From UBA9300 sp032260385 (GTDB taxonomy: Bacteria; Bacteroidota; Bacteroidia; Bacteroidales; VadinHA17), in assembly GCA_032260385.1 (NCBI GenBank), contig JAVVEL010000012.1:14017-78016 (forward strand): a DNA stretch of 64,000 nt. The letters run 5' to 3'. Position 1 is the first letter of the stretch. Each line of letters starts with the position of its first letter. A program made the position numbers and the translations under genes. Under the pieces are notes generated by a model that saw nothing but the letters and a program-made list of their open reading frames with translations, ran no database searches and had not been told where the DNA came from. Below, one piece after another: positions 7,470 through 15,900 of this stretch.

Positions 7470-9812
7470 TTATTCTTGTGGTAAGTTACTAATTGTCAAA
7501 TCATAGTCTTCGAGCAATGCGAGGGGTCCCGTATAGGATTTTGTCTTATTTCCTTTTGCATCAATATTTTCCTGTACGCCCACCCTTGCTGCTTTTTGTT
7601 CTAAAAATTTAAAATCAACAAGTATTTCAAAGAGCTCGTCCCACCTCTCTGCCCTGGCGAGGTGGAAAGGGAGTTCGCTCAGCGCCCGTGATGATCCCAG
7701 CCAGGTTTTCTTTCGCATGTTCTTCTCCGGGTCTCTTTCTGTATCTGCCTGGTTAAGAAAGTAATCTGACAGCACCTGTTGGTAGGACTGTTCATTCATA
7801 TCCAGGTACCTGTTTTTTGCAACTTCGCCAAGCTCACGGTGAAAGAAGGTAAGCAGGGTAGTGCTTTCGTGATTTCTTTCGGAGAGATAGGGTTCAAGGT
7901 CAAAGTACAATCGTGCCCAGACAGCCACTGGCAGTCTCCTTTCCGGTGGTTCGTGTTTAACCTTTTCCAGGAATCCATCAAAAAACGTCTTATCGGAAGA
8001 CAGTACTTCAAGCATTTCATCCTCGGCCAGACCATTCATTTCACGAGTGGCCGCTACATAGCCAAAGCATCGTGCCACAAGGAGTTCACCATGTTCATGT
8101 TCGAGCCTCTTCAGGAGGTTGTTACGGATAATTCCCTCTGTACCTGAGGCAAGGTTTATCTCCTTTGTATACGATTTCCATAGCCGGGCTTCTTCGAATG
8201 CAAGCTTCAGGTAAAGGGGCCATCCGCAGGTGGAAAACTTATCAAGAACCTCATTCTTTTGAAAATCCTGCAGCTTCCTGCCGGCGTCTTTCAGCCATCT
8301 GTCGAGCAATAGTTCTCCCTCCTTTATACTCATAGGCTCAAGCTTATATACATTATCCTGAGGTATTCTGTTTCTGACAGCAACCAGGTATTCACCAGGC
8401 CTGGTTGTAACAATCAGTTTGACATTATCAGGCAAAACTTCAGGAAGCCAGTAAAGACTACCGGCATTATATGCTGTTGAAAGCTGGTCGATGGAGTCCA
8501 GAAAGAGTACCAGGGGTTTATCCCCGGTAGCCAGGGCCATCCGCCCTGGGAACTCCTGCACGAGGTCTTCATAGCTTGTTGGTAAATCCTCACCGGCACC
8601 ATAGGCACGGGATATCTGGCGGCAAAGATCTTCCAGCAGGGATCGGACTATAGATGAGTTGGGTGTTGCCCCTATAAACCGGGATACAATCACTGCACGG
8701 TCGTTTTTTGTCCTGGTCTGTTTCAGGGCGAAAGCTGATAAAGCTGATTTGCCAGAGCCACCTTCGCCGTATATGCACATTGGGTGAGTGCTTCCCCCTG
8801 AAATATATTCCTTGATTGTTTTCAGAACAGAGCTTCGGCCAATGAAAACCCTTGCCCTTTCTCTGCCAAAACGCTCGTGGTCCTCGATCTCTTTTTCCAG
8901 ATATGGTCTGGCTTTAATCTGCTCTATTTCACTGAGAATGACCTTTTCCAGCGAGGAATAAACGTCCCTGCAAAGATCATTGATATGGTCCTTTGTTATT
9001 CCATTCTCTGTCCACCTCGCTTTATATTTAAATATATTTCCGGAGAGATCTTCCTCGAGCCGGTTCTTTAATTTATCCAGCTTCTCTCTTGATAGTTCGT
9101 CTGGTTTTCCATCTTCTTTCAGGTCAACAAAATTTTTATCCCCGGGAAGTTCTCCTTCAAATTCCCTGAAAAAGCAAAAGACATGTTCCCGGGCATCATT
9201 AATACTAAGAGCGCCCTTATATATTTCTTGTTCAGTAGCCGAAGCAAGATATTTAAGTCTTTTATCCTGTGTGATGGATAACTTTGCCTTGGCTTTATCC
9301 AGTATACCGCGAAGTTTTTTTTCAACCTCTTTTTCCCATGTGTTAAAATCCACAAATTCACCTGTTCGTGGCTGAAGGTCATACACCGGGACAGTAATGT
9401 TGGCTACCTCGAAAGCGGCATTATCGTCGCGCCTGTACCAGGTTTCAAGAATTTTTCTTTCATCTTTGTCCTGTGTATGCTTAAGAATTTGGTCAAATTC
9501 ATCTGCCGGAATCTTTTCCGGCAATGGTTGCCACCCGTAACGGTTGCCGAGGAGCAACAAAAAGTTTGGCCTTGGTGAAGTATGCTGACACCTTTTCAAT
9601 TCATCAAGGCATATTTCCATCGTTCTCTGGTCAATGCCGGCCTCTTCGCCTATTCCCCAGCGCAGGTCAATGGCCTGAAACTGACAGTCGTTATCCATGC
9701 ATAATTTCTTCAATGCAGGAAAAACTTCTTTTTGGAGCGCGTTTCTCTCTTCCTGGAGGTCGGTGAACGTTGAGCTGATAAATATGCGGAATGTCTTGCC
9801 TGTATGCGCCAT
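7470..9812 (-). CDS. DUF4062-NACHT STAND ATPase
   Basis: The 780-residue protein begins with a DUF4062 domain (FRIFISSTFTDLQEERNALQ, then IDLRWGI at about residue 50), a TIR-like Rossmannoid domain found at the N-terminus of TEP1/NPHP3/NWD1-type proteins. A NACHT-type P-loop domain follows: Walker A GEGGSGKS at residues 349-356, Walker B LVLFLDSID with D439 and D442, and a sensor-like LIVTTRP. Behind it is a winged-helix/superhelical region with ELPFHLARAERWDELFEIL, typical of this architecture. The protein stops there; the WD40 sensor normally fused at the C-terminus is absent, while separate WD40 genes lie downstream. STAND ATPases oligomerise on sensing a trigger and activate their effector domain. 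DUF4062 as effector or signalling domain is an inference. Confidence 0.85.
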   Translation of the reverse strand: MAHTGKTFRIFISSTFTDLQEERNALQKEVFPALKKLCMDNDCQFQAIDLRWGIGEEAGIDQRTMEICLDELKRCQHTSPRPNFLLLLGNRYGWQPLPEKIPADEFDQILKHTQDKDERKILETWYRRDDNAAFEVANITVPVYDLQPRTGEFVDFNTWEKEVEKKLRGILDKAKAKLSITQDKRLKYLASATEQEIYKGALSINDAREHVFCFFREFEGELPGDKNFVDLKEDGKPDELSREKLDKLKNRLEEDLSGNIFKYKARWTENGITKDHINDLCRDVYSSLEKVILSEIEQIKARPYLEKEIEDHERFGRERARVFIGRSSVLKTIKEYISGGSTHPMCIYGEGGSGKSALSAFALKQTRTKNDRAVIVSRFIGATPNSSIVRSLLEDLCRQISRAYGAGEDLPTSYEDLVQEFPGRMALATGDKPLVLFLDSIDQLSTAYNAGSLYWLPEVLPDNVKLIVTTRPGEYLVAVRNRIPQDNVYKLEPMSIKEGELLLDRWLKDAGRKLQDFQKNEVLDKFSTCGWPLYLKLAFEEARLWKSYTKEINLASGTEGIIRNNLLKRLEHEHGELLVARCFGYVAATREMNGLAEDEMLEVLSSDKTFFDGFLEKVKHEPPERRLPVAVWARLYFDLEPYLSERNHESTTLLTFFHRELGEVAKNRYLDMNEQSYQQVLSDYFLNQADTERDPEKNMRKKTWLGSSRALSELPFHLARAERWDELFEILVDFKFLEQKAARVGVQENIDAKGNKTKSYTGPLALLEDYDLTISNLPQE

Positions 9813-9885
9813 AGTAAATTATAGATATGTTTGTTATTTAGTATCCCGGCTTAATACCGGGTATGGCCTTTGAATATTAATCTTA

Positions 9886-10788
9886 TTACACAACTCCACT
9901 TTGTGCTTTCTTCCATGCACTCCTCCGTTGTTCGTCGTCCTGTGTTTCTTCCAGGCTGATACGCGGTAATATTATTGATGCTATGAACCGACCCAGGAAC
10001 AATCCTCCAAGGTATCCAATAAGAGCCGCTAGCCACCATATCTGCCACAATTCATAGATTCCTAATAACAGGGCAACACCAACAGCCGGATGAAGGGCAA
10101 AGAAGATAAAACGTTTGATTTTGTTGGGGTCGGTTATAAGATCGGGGATAGCCCTTGCCATAATAAACTGGGTCCATAGGAAAACAAAAATGGCCAATGC
10201 CCAGGAGCTTGTCCTGGTGTAAGTATATATACCTGCTGCTATTGCAGATGCAATTCCCAGAACGGAAAAGATAGTCCTTACTTTATGAACAGCCTTACTG
10301 TTAGTCCTTGCCGGCCTGCTTAAAGTAAATGGATTCATTGCATTGAGGTAGCGACTCCATGTGCCAGCTCTGGGACTATGCAATACTACGCCCTTTGTGT
10401 CAAAGTCCTTAGCCAGGATATTAATGTATTTTCCAGACACCGAGGCAACAGTATTAATAGCCCTTTGCAACTCTTCGTAATCAAGGTTCACGAGAGGTCT
10501 TTTTACCTGAAGATCAATTGTGCCTACGCTTTCGTTGATGGCAAAAGCAGCGTCCTGGGTATCGGTCAGGTTAAGCGTAAGCAATTTTCTGAAAAGAGGC
10601 AATAAATTCTCCTCCGGCAAATTTATCAAGGGTGAAGAAACCAGTAAAAGGTCTTTTTCTGGAACAGCTACCACTGCTATAGGCAAATTGCCTTGCTTAA
10701 GCATAGCCTTATTGCTTTTATCAAGGTTGATATTATACATCTTTTTCAGATACTTGTTCAGTTTATCAATATCCTTTTTTGTTGACAT
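9886..10788 (-). CDS. YbjN/secretion-chaperone-like domain with C-terminal membrane segments
   Basis: The 300-residue protein has two halves. Residues of about 1-130 resemble the YbjN/type III secretion chaperone-like fold: a strand LLLVSSPL, LPLFRKLLTLN, an FAINESVGTIDLQV hairpin and LDYEELQRAINTVA. Residues of about 165-280 contain around four hydrophobic helices, so the protein should sit in the inner membrane with the chaperone-like domain in the cytosol. There is no signal peptide. It follows the Clp ATPase gene by 23 bases and precedes the NACHT gene by 73 bases, so it probably belongs to the same operon. YbjN-type domains bind other proteins; an adaptor role delivering a client to the Clp ATPase at the membrane is possible. 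The family match was made from pattern alone. Confidence 0.6.
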   Translation of the reverse strand: MSTKKDIDKLNKYLKKMYNINLDKSNKAMLKQGNLPIAVVAVPEKDLLLVSSPLINLPEENLLPLFRKLLTLNLTDTQDAAFAINESVGTIDLQVKRPLVNLDYEELQRAINTVASVSGKYINILAKDFDTKGVVLHSPRAGTWSRYLNAMNPFTLSRPARTNSKAVHKVRTIFSVLGIASAIAAGIYTYTRTSSWALAIFVFLWTQFIMARAIPDLITDPNKIKRFIFFALHPAVGVALLLGIYELWQIWWLAALIGYLGGLFLGRFIASIILPRISLEETQDDEQRRSAWKKAQSGVV

Positions 10789-10794
10789 ATTAAA

Positions 10795-10800
10795 CCTCCT
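10795..10800 (-). promoter_or_regulatory. Strong Shine-Dalgarno sequence
   Basis: AGGAGG lies six bases upstream of the ATG at 10788. A perfect Shine-Dalgarno sequence is uncommon in Bacteroidetes, whose genes mostly lack one. It supports this start and suggests high translation of the YbjN-like membrane protein relative to its neighbours. Confidence 0.7.
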
Positions 10801-10811
10801 GACTGAGTTAT

Positions 10812-13415
10812 TTATTTAAGATCTCTGCCACATTTCCAGCACCATTTGTTTGAAGCAGGATTAACTGCGCCACAACCTTTACACTTTTTGGATTCTGATA
10901 TATCTTTACTTTTACCCGTTTGGGACTTGTCAGCTAATAATTCCTGCAGTTTTTCATCCGGAGAAGCTGTTTTGCCCGGGTCTTCTTTTTCAGGTAAGGG
11001 ATCTTCCTTTTCATTGACATCTTCCTGTTTTACTTTTTTTTCTTTCTCCTTAACATCCTTTTTGATAACACGTTTTGCTTTAAAGGTGATTGCACCATCA
11101 GACAAAGCAAGTTTTATTATATCATGTTCTGAGATTCTACCCCTGATGATATCATTTGCCAGAGGGTCAACCACCAGGTTTTCGATTGTCCTTCTAAGGG
11201 GACGCGCTCCCATTGTTGGGTCATAACGGGCATTAACCAGAAAATCAATTACTTCCTTATCGGCTTCGACCTTAACTTTCAGCTTTGTCAACATTATCGA
11301 GGCTATCTTTTTCAGATCCTCTTTGTTGAGTGGATTAAAAATAACAATTTCATCAATCCGGTTCATGAATTCAGGACTGAGTTTAATCCTCAGCTGTCTT
11401 TCAATGTCGCCCCGAATATCACTGATAGTAAGTCCCTTATCTTTTTCTTCCGTTGTTTTAAAACCCATACCTGAGGCGTTGCGCTCGTTTATTCTCTGTG
11501 ATCCTATGTTAGAGGTCATTATAACAACTGTATTCCTGAAGTTTACCGGTCTGCCCAGACCATCTGTCAGGCGGCCTTCTTCAAGGATCTGAAGCATTAT
11601 CCGGAGTACTTCGGGATGAGCCTTCTCAATCTCATCAAAAAGCACAACCGAATATGGCTGTTTCTTAACCTCCTCAGTTAACTGTCCACCCAGATCTGAG
11701 TCAACATAACCATGAGGAGAACCTATAAGGCGGGAGATCGTATGCTTCTCATAAAATTCCGACATATCGATCTGGATGATGCGGTCTTCATCATCAAAAA
11801 GTATTCCTGCCAGGGTCTTGGCCAGTTCGGTCTTACCGACCCCTGTCGGGCCAAGAAAGAGAAAAGAGCCTATTGGTCTTTTGGGGTTGCCAAGTCCGGA
11901 GCGTGACTTCCTGATAGATCTGGCAATAGCTGATATTCCCCGGTCCTGTCCCACAATTTTCTTAGCCATCAATTCTTCCAGGGCAAGAAGTTTAACACTC
12001 TCTTTCTCAGTAAGCTTACCGGAAGGAATTCCGGTCCATTCAGATACCACCCGTGCCACATCCTCATAGGAAATTAGGATTGACTTTGGAGTTTCCTGTC
12101 TTCGTGTTTTATCTGAGAAAAGGTCACGCTTCTCTTCCTTTGTAAGCTGTCCGAGGTCACTTATTCCGTAATACAGTCTCAGTTTCTTCTGGGAGCAGGC
12201 CTGGTCGATAAGGTCAATGGCCTTGTCCGGGAGTCGCCTGTCTCCAATGTACCTGGAAGATAGTTCCACAGCTGCTTCAACTGCTTCATCCAGGATTTTA
12301 ACATTGTGAAATTCTTCATATTTAGGCCTCAGGCCCCACAGTATGTCAAGTGTTTCATCCGTGGTAGGCTCGCCGACAAAGACCGGTTGAAACCGCCGTA
12401 CCATAGCCTGGTCTTTCTCAATATGTTTTCTGTATTCTTCGTTAGTTGTAGCACCAATGCATTTGAGGAGACCACGGCTAAGAGCCGGTTTCAAAATATC
12501 AGGGGCACCCATTGCTCCCCCTCTAGCACCCATCAGGGTGTGAATCTCATCGATAAAAAGGATAAGGTCAGGGTTCCCCTCGGCTTCTTTAATAATCTCA
12601 TCCAGCTTTTTTTCGAACTCACCCAGGTACTTGGTTCCGGAAGCAAAGACTGATACCATTTCTATGCTACGAAGCCTCTTTCCCGCCAGGTCAGGCGGGA
12701 CCTTTTTTGATACCATAACCTGGGCGAGGCCTTCCACAATAGCCGTTTTACCCACACCTGCATCACCTACAATGATGCAGTTATTTTTTCGTCTTCCTGT
12801 AAGGATCTTAATTATCTCAAGAATAGTATCTTCGCGGCCAATTATCGGATCAAGCTTACCCTGTTCGGCATCAGCGGTAAGATCGCGTCCCAGTTTTTTA
12901 AGCAGGCCTGATGACTTATCTATACCGGGTTGCTCAACCGTTTTTCTTTCTCCATAAAATTTATTCGGCCATTCTCCCTTCTGCATCATCTCACGCAGGC
13001 CCTGGGATAATTTGGTTGGATCTGCTCCCAGGCTCCTGATAACTTTAAACAGTCCGCTTAAATCATTATCAAGGATGCCCAGCAGAATATGCGGAGCCTC
13101 AATCTTGTCATGGCCCAGAGCGGCTGCCTCCCTTTGAGCTACCTCGAGACTTTTCCTTACCTCAAGGGAGAGAAAGATTTGAACGCCGATTTTACCACCC
13201 CCTTTCGAAAGCATATTCCAGATCTTATCCCTCAGATTGTTAATATCAAGTCCGACTTTTTGAAACTGTATTTGAATATGAACATCTTTCAGCTCAACTA
13301 CACCCAGGAAAAGATGCCCTGTTTCCATGTTTACAAAGCGCAACTGGCGGGTAATCTGTTCAGCAAAAGTAATTGCAAGTTTCCCCGACTCACCAAGTTT
13401 GTCAATGCTTAGCAT
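10812..13415 (-). CDS. Clp-type double AAA+ ATPase with C-terminal zinc ribbon
   Basis: The 867-residue protein has a Clp N-domain (about residues 1-150, two helical repeats), a first AAA+ domain (Walker A GDAGVGKT at 217-224, Walker B with D289 E290) and a second (Walker A GPTGVGKT at 522-529, Walker B VVLFDEIEKAH near 590) plus a D2-small domain. The coiled-coil middle domain of ClpB is missing, as in ClpA. After the second Walker B there is an MGF tripeptide at 650-652, at the place where ClpC has VGF and ClpA IGL for docking ClpP; ClpB lacks it. An acidic and lysine-rich linker leads to a zinc ribbon ending NKWCWKCGRDLK, which is not part of housekeeping Clp proteins. It should unfold clients, perhaps for ClpP. 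It is the first gene of the cluster; no clear promoter box was found upstream. Confidence 0.85.
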   Translation of the reverse strand: MLSIDKLGESGKLAITFAEQITRQLRFVNMETGHLFLGVVELKDVHIQIQFQKVGLDINNLRDKIWNMLSKGGGKIGVQIFLSLEVRKSLEVAQREAAALGHDKIEAPHILLGILDNDLSGLFKVIRSLGADPTKLSQGLREMMQKGEWPNKFYGERKTVEQPGIDKSSGLLKKLGRDLTADAEQGKLDPIIGREDTILEIIKILTGRRKNNCIIVGDAGVGKTAIVEGLAQVMVSKKVPPDLAGKRLRSIEMVSVFASGTKYLGEFEKKLDEIIKEAEGNPDLILFIDEIHTLMGARGGAMGAPDILKPALSRGLLKCIGATTNEEYRKHIEKDQAMVRRFQPVFVGEPTTDETLDILWGLRPKYEEFHNVKILDEAVEAAVELSSRYIGDRRLPDKAIDLIDQACSQKKLRLYYGISDLGQLTKEEKRDLFSDKTRRQETPKSILISYEDVARVVSEWTGIPSGKLTEKESVKLLALEELMAKKIVGQDRGISAIARSIRKSRSGLGNPKRPIGSFLFLGPTGVGKTELAKTLAGILFDDEDRIIQIDMSEFYEKHTISRLIGSPHGYVDSDLGGQLTEEVKKQPYSVVLFDEIEKAHPEVLRIMLQILEEGRLTDGLGRPVNFRNTVVIMTSNIGSQRINERNASGMGFKTTEEKDKGLTISDIRGDIERQLRIKLSPEFMNRIDEIVIFNPLNKEDLKKIASIMLTKLKVKVEADKEVIDFLVNARYDPTMGARPLRRTIENLVVDPLANDIIRGRISEHDIIKLALSDGAITFKAKRVIKKDVKEKEKKVKQEDVNEKEDPLPEKEDPGKTASPDEKLQELLADKSQTGKSKDISESKKCKGCGAVNPASNKWCWKCGRDLK

Positions 13416-13732
13416 AGTATTATTTTTATTATTTGTCAGTCTTTTTGATACATAGTTTTCAAAGACATGAGTTATCAGGAATAACTAAAAAAAGACAGAA
13501 GATAAAATCTCGATCATCCCTATATCAGGCCAGTAAATAACATTGTGCTGGCAATTTATGCTGACTCTGTAAATGTCCCTGCTCAAGTAACAATTCACAA
13601 AATATCTAAGGTAAATAAATGAATTTGAATTACAAATAAAACTTACGGATTGTAAAACATGTGTAATACACGGTAATTCATATTCAAATATTTTTAGGTA
13701 ATCAGGGCTAGTCACAGCCGGACATAATCGGG
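13416..13732. other. Intergenic region upstream of the Clp/NACHT cluster
   Basis: About 317 bases with no convincing gene. A 76-codon reading frame here has no family features and is AT-rich, so it was left out. Near the right end are two direct repeats of an AGCCC-GATTA motif (one with an extra T) about 26 bases apart. The promoter of the cluster should be here, but no good TAnnTTTG box was found. Confidence 0.4.
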
Positions 13733-14743
13733 CTAAAAAAGTTTTCTGCGGCAGATAAGGCCATAATATCTCATAAGTTTAAGTCTGCTGGTGACTTTTT
13801 CCATGTCGCAGATAAGGTTCTCGCCTGAGTATAAGGAAAGGTCGAAAACGCCACCGGTGAGAGTTTCCAGTTTTTTCAGATGATCAAGGCAAACGAGTCC
13901 TCTCGCCGAGATAAGTGAAATAAAGCGGGAGAACTCTTTTTTATTTCTTGCCGGATAATCTGTCTGATCCACCATCCTGAACACATCCTTCATCAATGAT
14001 ACATAAATAGATTTGAGGTCACTGATCCTTTCTGTTGTTGTGGCCAGGGTTCTGACCCGTTCATGGTAGTCCTTGTAAACATCAAAAATATCATTTTCAA
14101 GCTGGCCAAGTCCGCCAAGTGTGTAAAGCATCTGTTGTTCACTTTCGCTTAGCTCTTCCGGGAAGGCGCACCTGTAAAAGAGGAGGGAAGCGCCACCTTT
14201 TTCCATGGTGATGCTTTGAATATCTTTGTCACTTATACCAGAATCCTTTTGCTGTTTGCTCCTTACCTGGGCATCACACACCCTGTTCAGCTTTTCTTTG
14301 ACCAGGTCTGAGTTTGTTCTGTCGAGGGCTTTCAGATAAAACCTGATGAATAATTCCTCGTAGGAATTATTAACCAATGAAGACCGTGGCCTGTTAATCA
14401 GTTCCCTGATATGTTGTTCATCAGTTTCCTTCTCGTCAAAGAAGTCATCAAAGAGTCCTGTCAGTGCCCCCATGTATGTGAGCTGGTCCCTTTCAGCCAG
14501 GCTCATTTTTTTTCCCCTGAGGAGGCAAAAGCCTTCACCTAAAACGGATACTACGGCCAGGCCGTAGTAGGTATAAATTTTTTTAAAATCTTTATCGCTC
14601 AGTGTACCGTCATTATCCTTCTGTACTTCCCGGATATCAACTGCAATTGACTTTCTGATGAATTCTTCCTGTTTACTGAAATTCAAGCGCAGCTGTCTTA
14701 GCAGAGCCGGCAGGGCAAAAATTCTGTCACCTGATATCCCCAT
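13733..14743 (-). CDS. Class 1 isoprenoid biosynthesis enzyme-like protein
   Basis: The 336-residue, all-helical protein has the two acidic motifs of trans-isoprenyl/terpenoid synthases: FDDFFDEKE at about residues 97-105, fitting the first DDxxD motif, and GQLENDIFDVYKD in the C-terminal half, fitting the NSE/DTE-like second motif. These bind the three magnesium ions and the diphosphate of a prenyl substrate. The rest of the sequence is divergent from squalene/phytoene synthases and polyprenyl synthases, so the product is unknown. There is no signal peptide. A lipocalin gene lies 27 bases upstream on the same strand, and the two may be co-transcribed. Which prenyl diphosphate it uses, and whether it makes a membrane lipid or a small terpenoid, cannot be said. 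Confidence 0.65.
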   Translation of the reverse strand: MGISGDRIFALPALLRQLRLNFSKQEEFIRKSIAVDIREVQKDNDGTLSDKDFKKIYTYYGLAVVSVLGEGFCLLRGKKMSLAERDQLTYMGALTGLFDDFFDEKETDEQHIRELINRPRSSLVNNSYEELFIRFYLKALDRTNSDLVKEKLNRVCDAQVRSKQQKDSGISDKDIQSITMEKGGASLLFYRCAFPEELSESEQQMLYTLGGLGQLENDIFDVYKDYHERVRTLATTTERISDLKSIYVSLMKDVFRMVDQTDYPARNKKEFSRFISLISARGLVCLDHLKKLETLTGGVFDLSLYSGENLICDMEKVTSRLKLMRYYGLICRRKLF

Positions 14744-14770
14744 CCGTAAATTTTCTTATTTCAAGATATT

Positions 14771-15304
14771 TTAATTATGTTCCACCCAGATGAGATCGGA
14801 TATATTATATCCCAGGTCAGCTGCTATTTTGAGGTATTCTTCCCTAATATCCCCGGGTATGGTTTTTTCACGTGCCAGTATCCACAGATAATCCAGGTTT
14901 TTACCGGCAACAAGGGCATATTTATAATCTTTATCGAGGGCAATAACATTGTAAGGAGCATAGAAAGGCCCGAAGAATGACACCTTCAGCCTTGCCACAT
15001 TTTCATCGCCTGTAAACTTAGCCTTTCCTTTAGCCTCGTTCCATTCCTCTTTTACATAATTGTAACCACGGTTAAGGACTTTAATAGTGCCGTCATCATT
15101 GACAGAATAATTTGCAGTTGTATTGTTGAGGTTCCGTTCAAAGCGGAAATCCAGGCGGGCTATTTCATACCACCGGCCCAGGTATTGTTCCTTATCAAAG
15201 GGACTTACGGCTCTTGCTCCTTTTGGTATTGTTGCACATGAGTTTAACATTATAATTGCGCTTATTGCCAGGTACAGGCTGGCGTTTATTTTATTCATTT
15301 TCAT
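14771..15304 (-). CDS. blc: Lipocalin lipoprotein (Blc-like)
   Basis: This 177-residue protein begins with a lipoprotein signal peptide ending at IIMLNSC, so it should be lipid-anchored in the envelope. The mature part carries the first lipocalin signature, GRWYEIARLD, followed by FERNL and a beta-barrel pattern, and ends with the characteristic LWILAREKTI segment. Bacterial lipocalins of the Blc type bind fatty acids or lysophospholipids and help maintain the outer membrane. The length is normal. It is on the same strand as, and just upstream of, the isoprenoid-synthase-like gene; a link between lipid binding and prenyl metabolism is only suggested by position. Confidence 0.9.
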   Translation of the reverse strand: MKMNKINASLYLAISAIIMLNSCATIPKGARAVSPFDKEQYLGRWYEIARLDFRFERNLNNTTANYSVNDDGTIKVLNRGYNYVKEEWNEAKGKAKFTGDENVARLKVSFFGPFYAPYNVIALDKDYKYALVAGKNLDYLWILAREKTIPGDIREEYLKIAADLGYNISDLIWVEHN

Positions 15305-15341
15305 TGTGAGTGATATAAGGCTGAGTGAGATATTAAAATAC

Positions 15342-15671
15342 TTAAATTATTTTTCCAAGGTAATACGTTATTCCTGCTAGGATTAAGATGCTCATTATGA
15401 CGGCCTGTCTCTTCTTCTCCCCTCTGGTGGCCCTGTTGTACCAGTAATAACTGTTGGGGATAAGACCGATGGCAATGATGGAAACAAGAACAAAGGTTTT
15501 TTCAGGGATAAATATAAAACATATGAAGAAAGCCAGGCTGGTAATATAGGAAAGTGTACCTGCCAGGATCATCTTTTCCGTATTCATGTACTTAATGCTG
15601 CCCAGGAGATCCATAACAATCAGCAGGATTATAATTATTAAGATGATTATATTGACATTAAATGCCAGCAT
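15342..15671 (-). CDS. Small four-helix membrane protein
   Basis: The 109-residue product is almost entirely hydrophobic with about four membrane helices; short loops carry MNTEK and RATRGEKKRQ. No catalytic motif is visible and I do not recognise a named family. The start is the ATG at 15671. It lies 37 bases upstream of the lipocalin gene on the same strand, so the two genes and the isoprenoid-synthase-like gene may form one transcription unit. Confidence 0.6.
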   Translation of the reverse strand: MLAFNVNIIILIIIILLIVMDLLGSIKYMNTEKMILAGTLSYITSLAFFICFIFIPEKTFVLVSIIAIGLIPNSYYWYNRATRGEKKRQAVIMSILILAGITYYLGKII

Positions 15672-15900
15672 AGGAAAAAAGATTTAATAGCCTTGTCCTG
15701 GTACAATAAATATAGGATATTTAGTTGAACAGAACAAGTACTTCGCTACACCTGAAACTGAATATATCCCCTAATGATCTCAAAATTAATATTATTTAAT
15801 AATTTTATATTGATTAGACTATGGCATGAAAACAGCATACCGGGTCTTAGATTTAAATTTTTCTTAACTTAGCATTCACAAATGAAAACCCCAAAAAATT

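Noticed and set aside
10812..13415. ClpV of a contractile injection system
   Set aside because: No sheath, tube or baseplate genes nearby, and the linker and tail do not fit ClpV.
13485..13715. A 76-codon minus-strand frame before the Clp gene
   Set aside because: AT-rich, no family features, and it takes up the likely promoter region.
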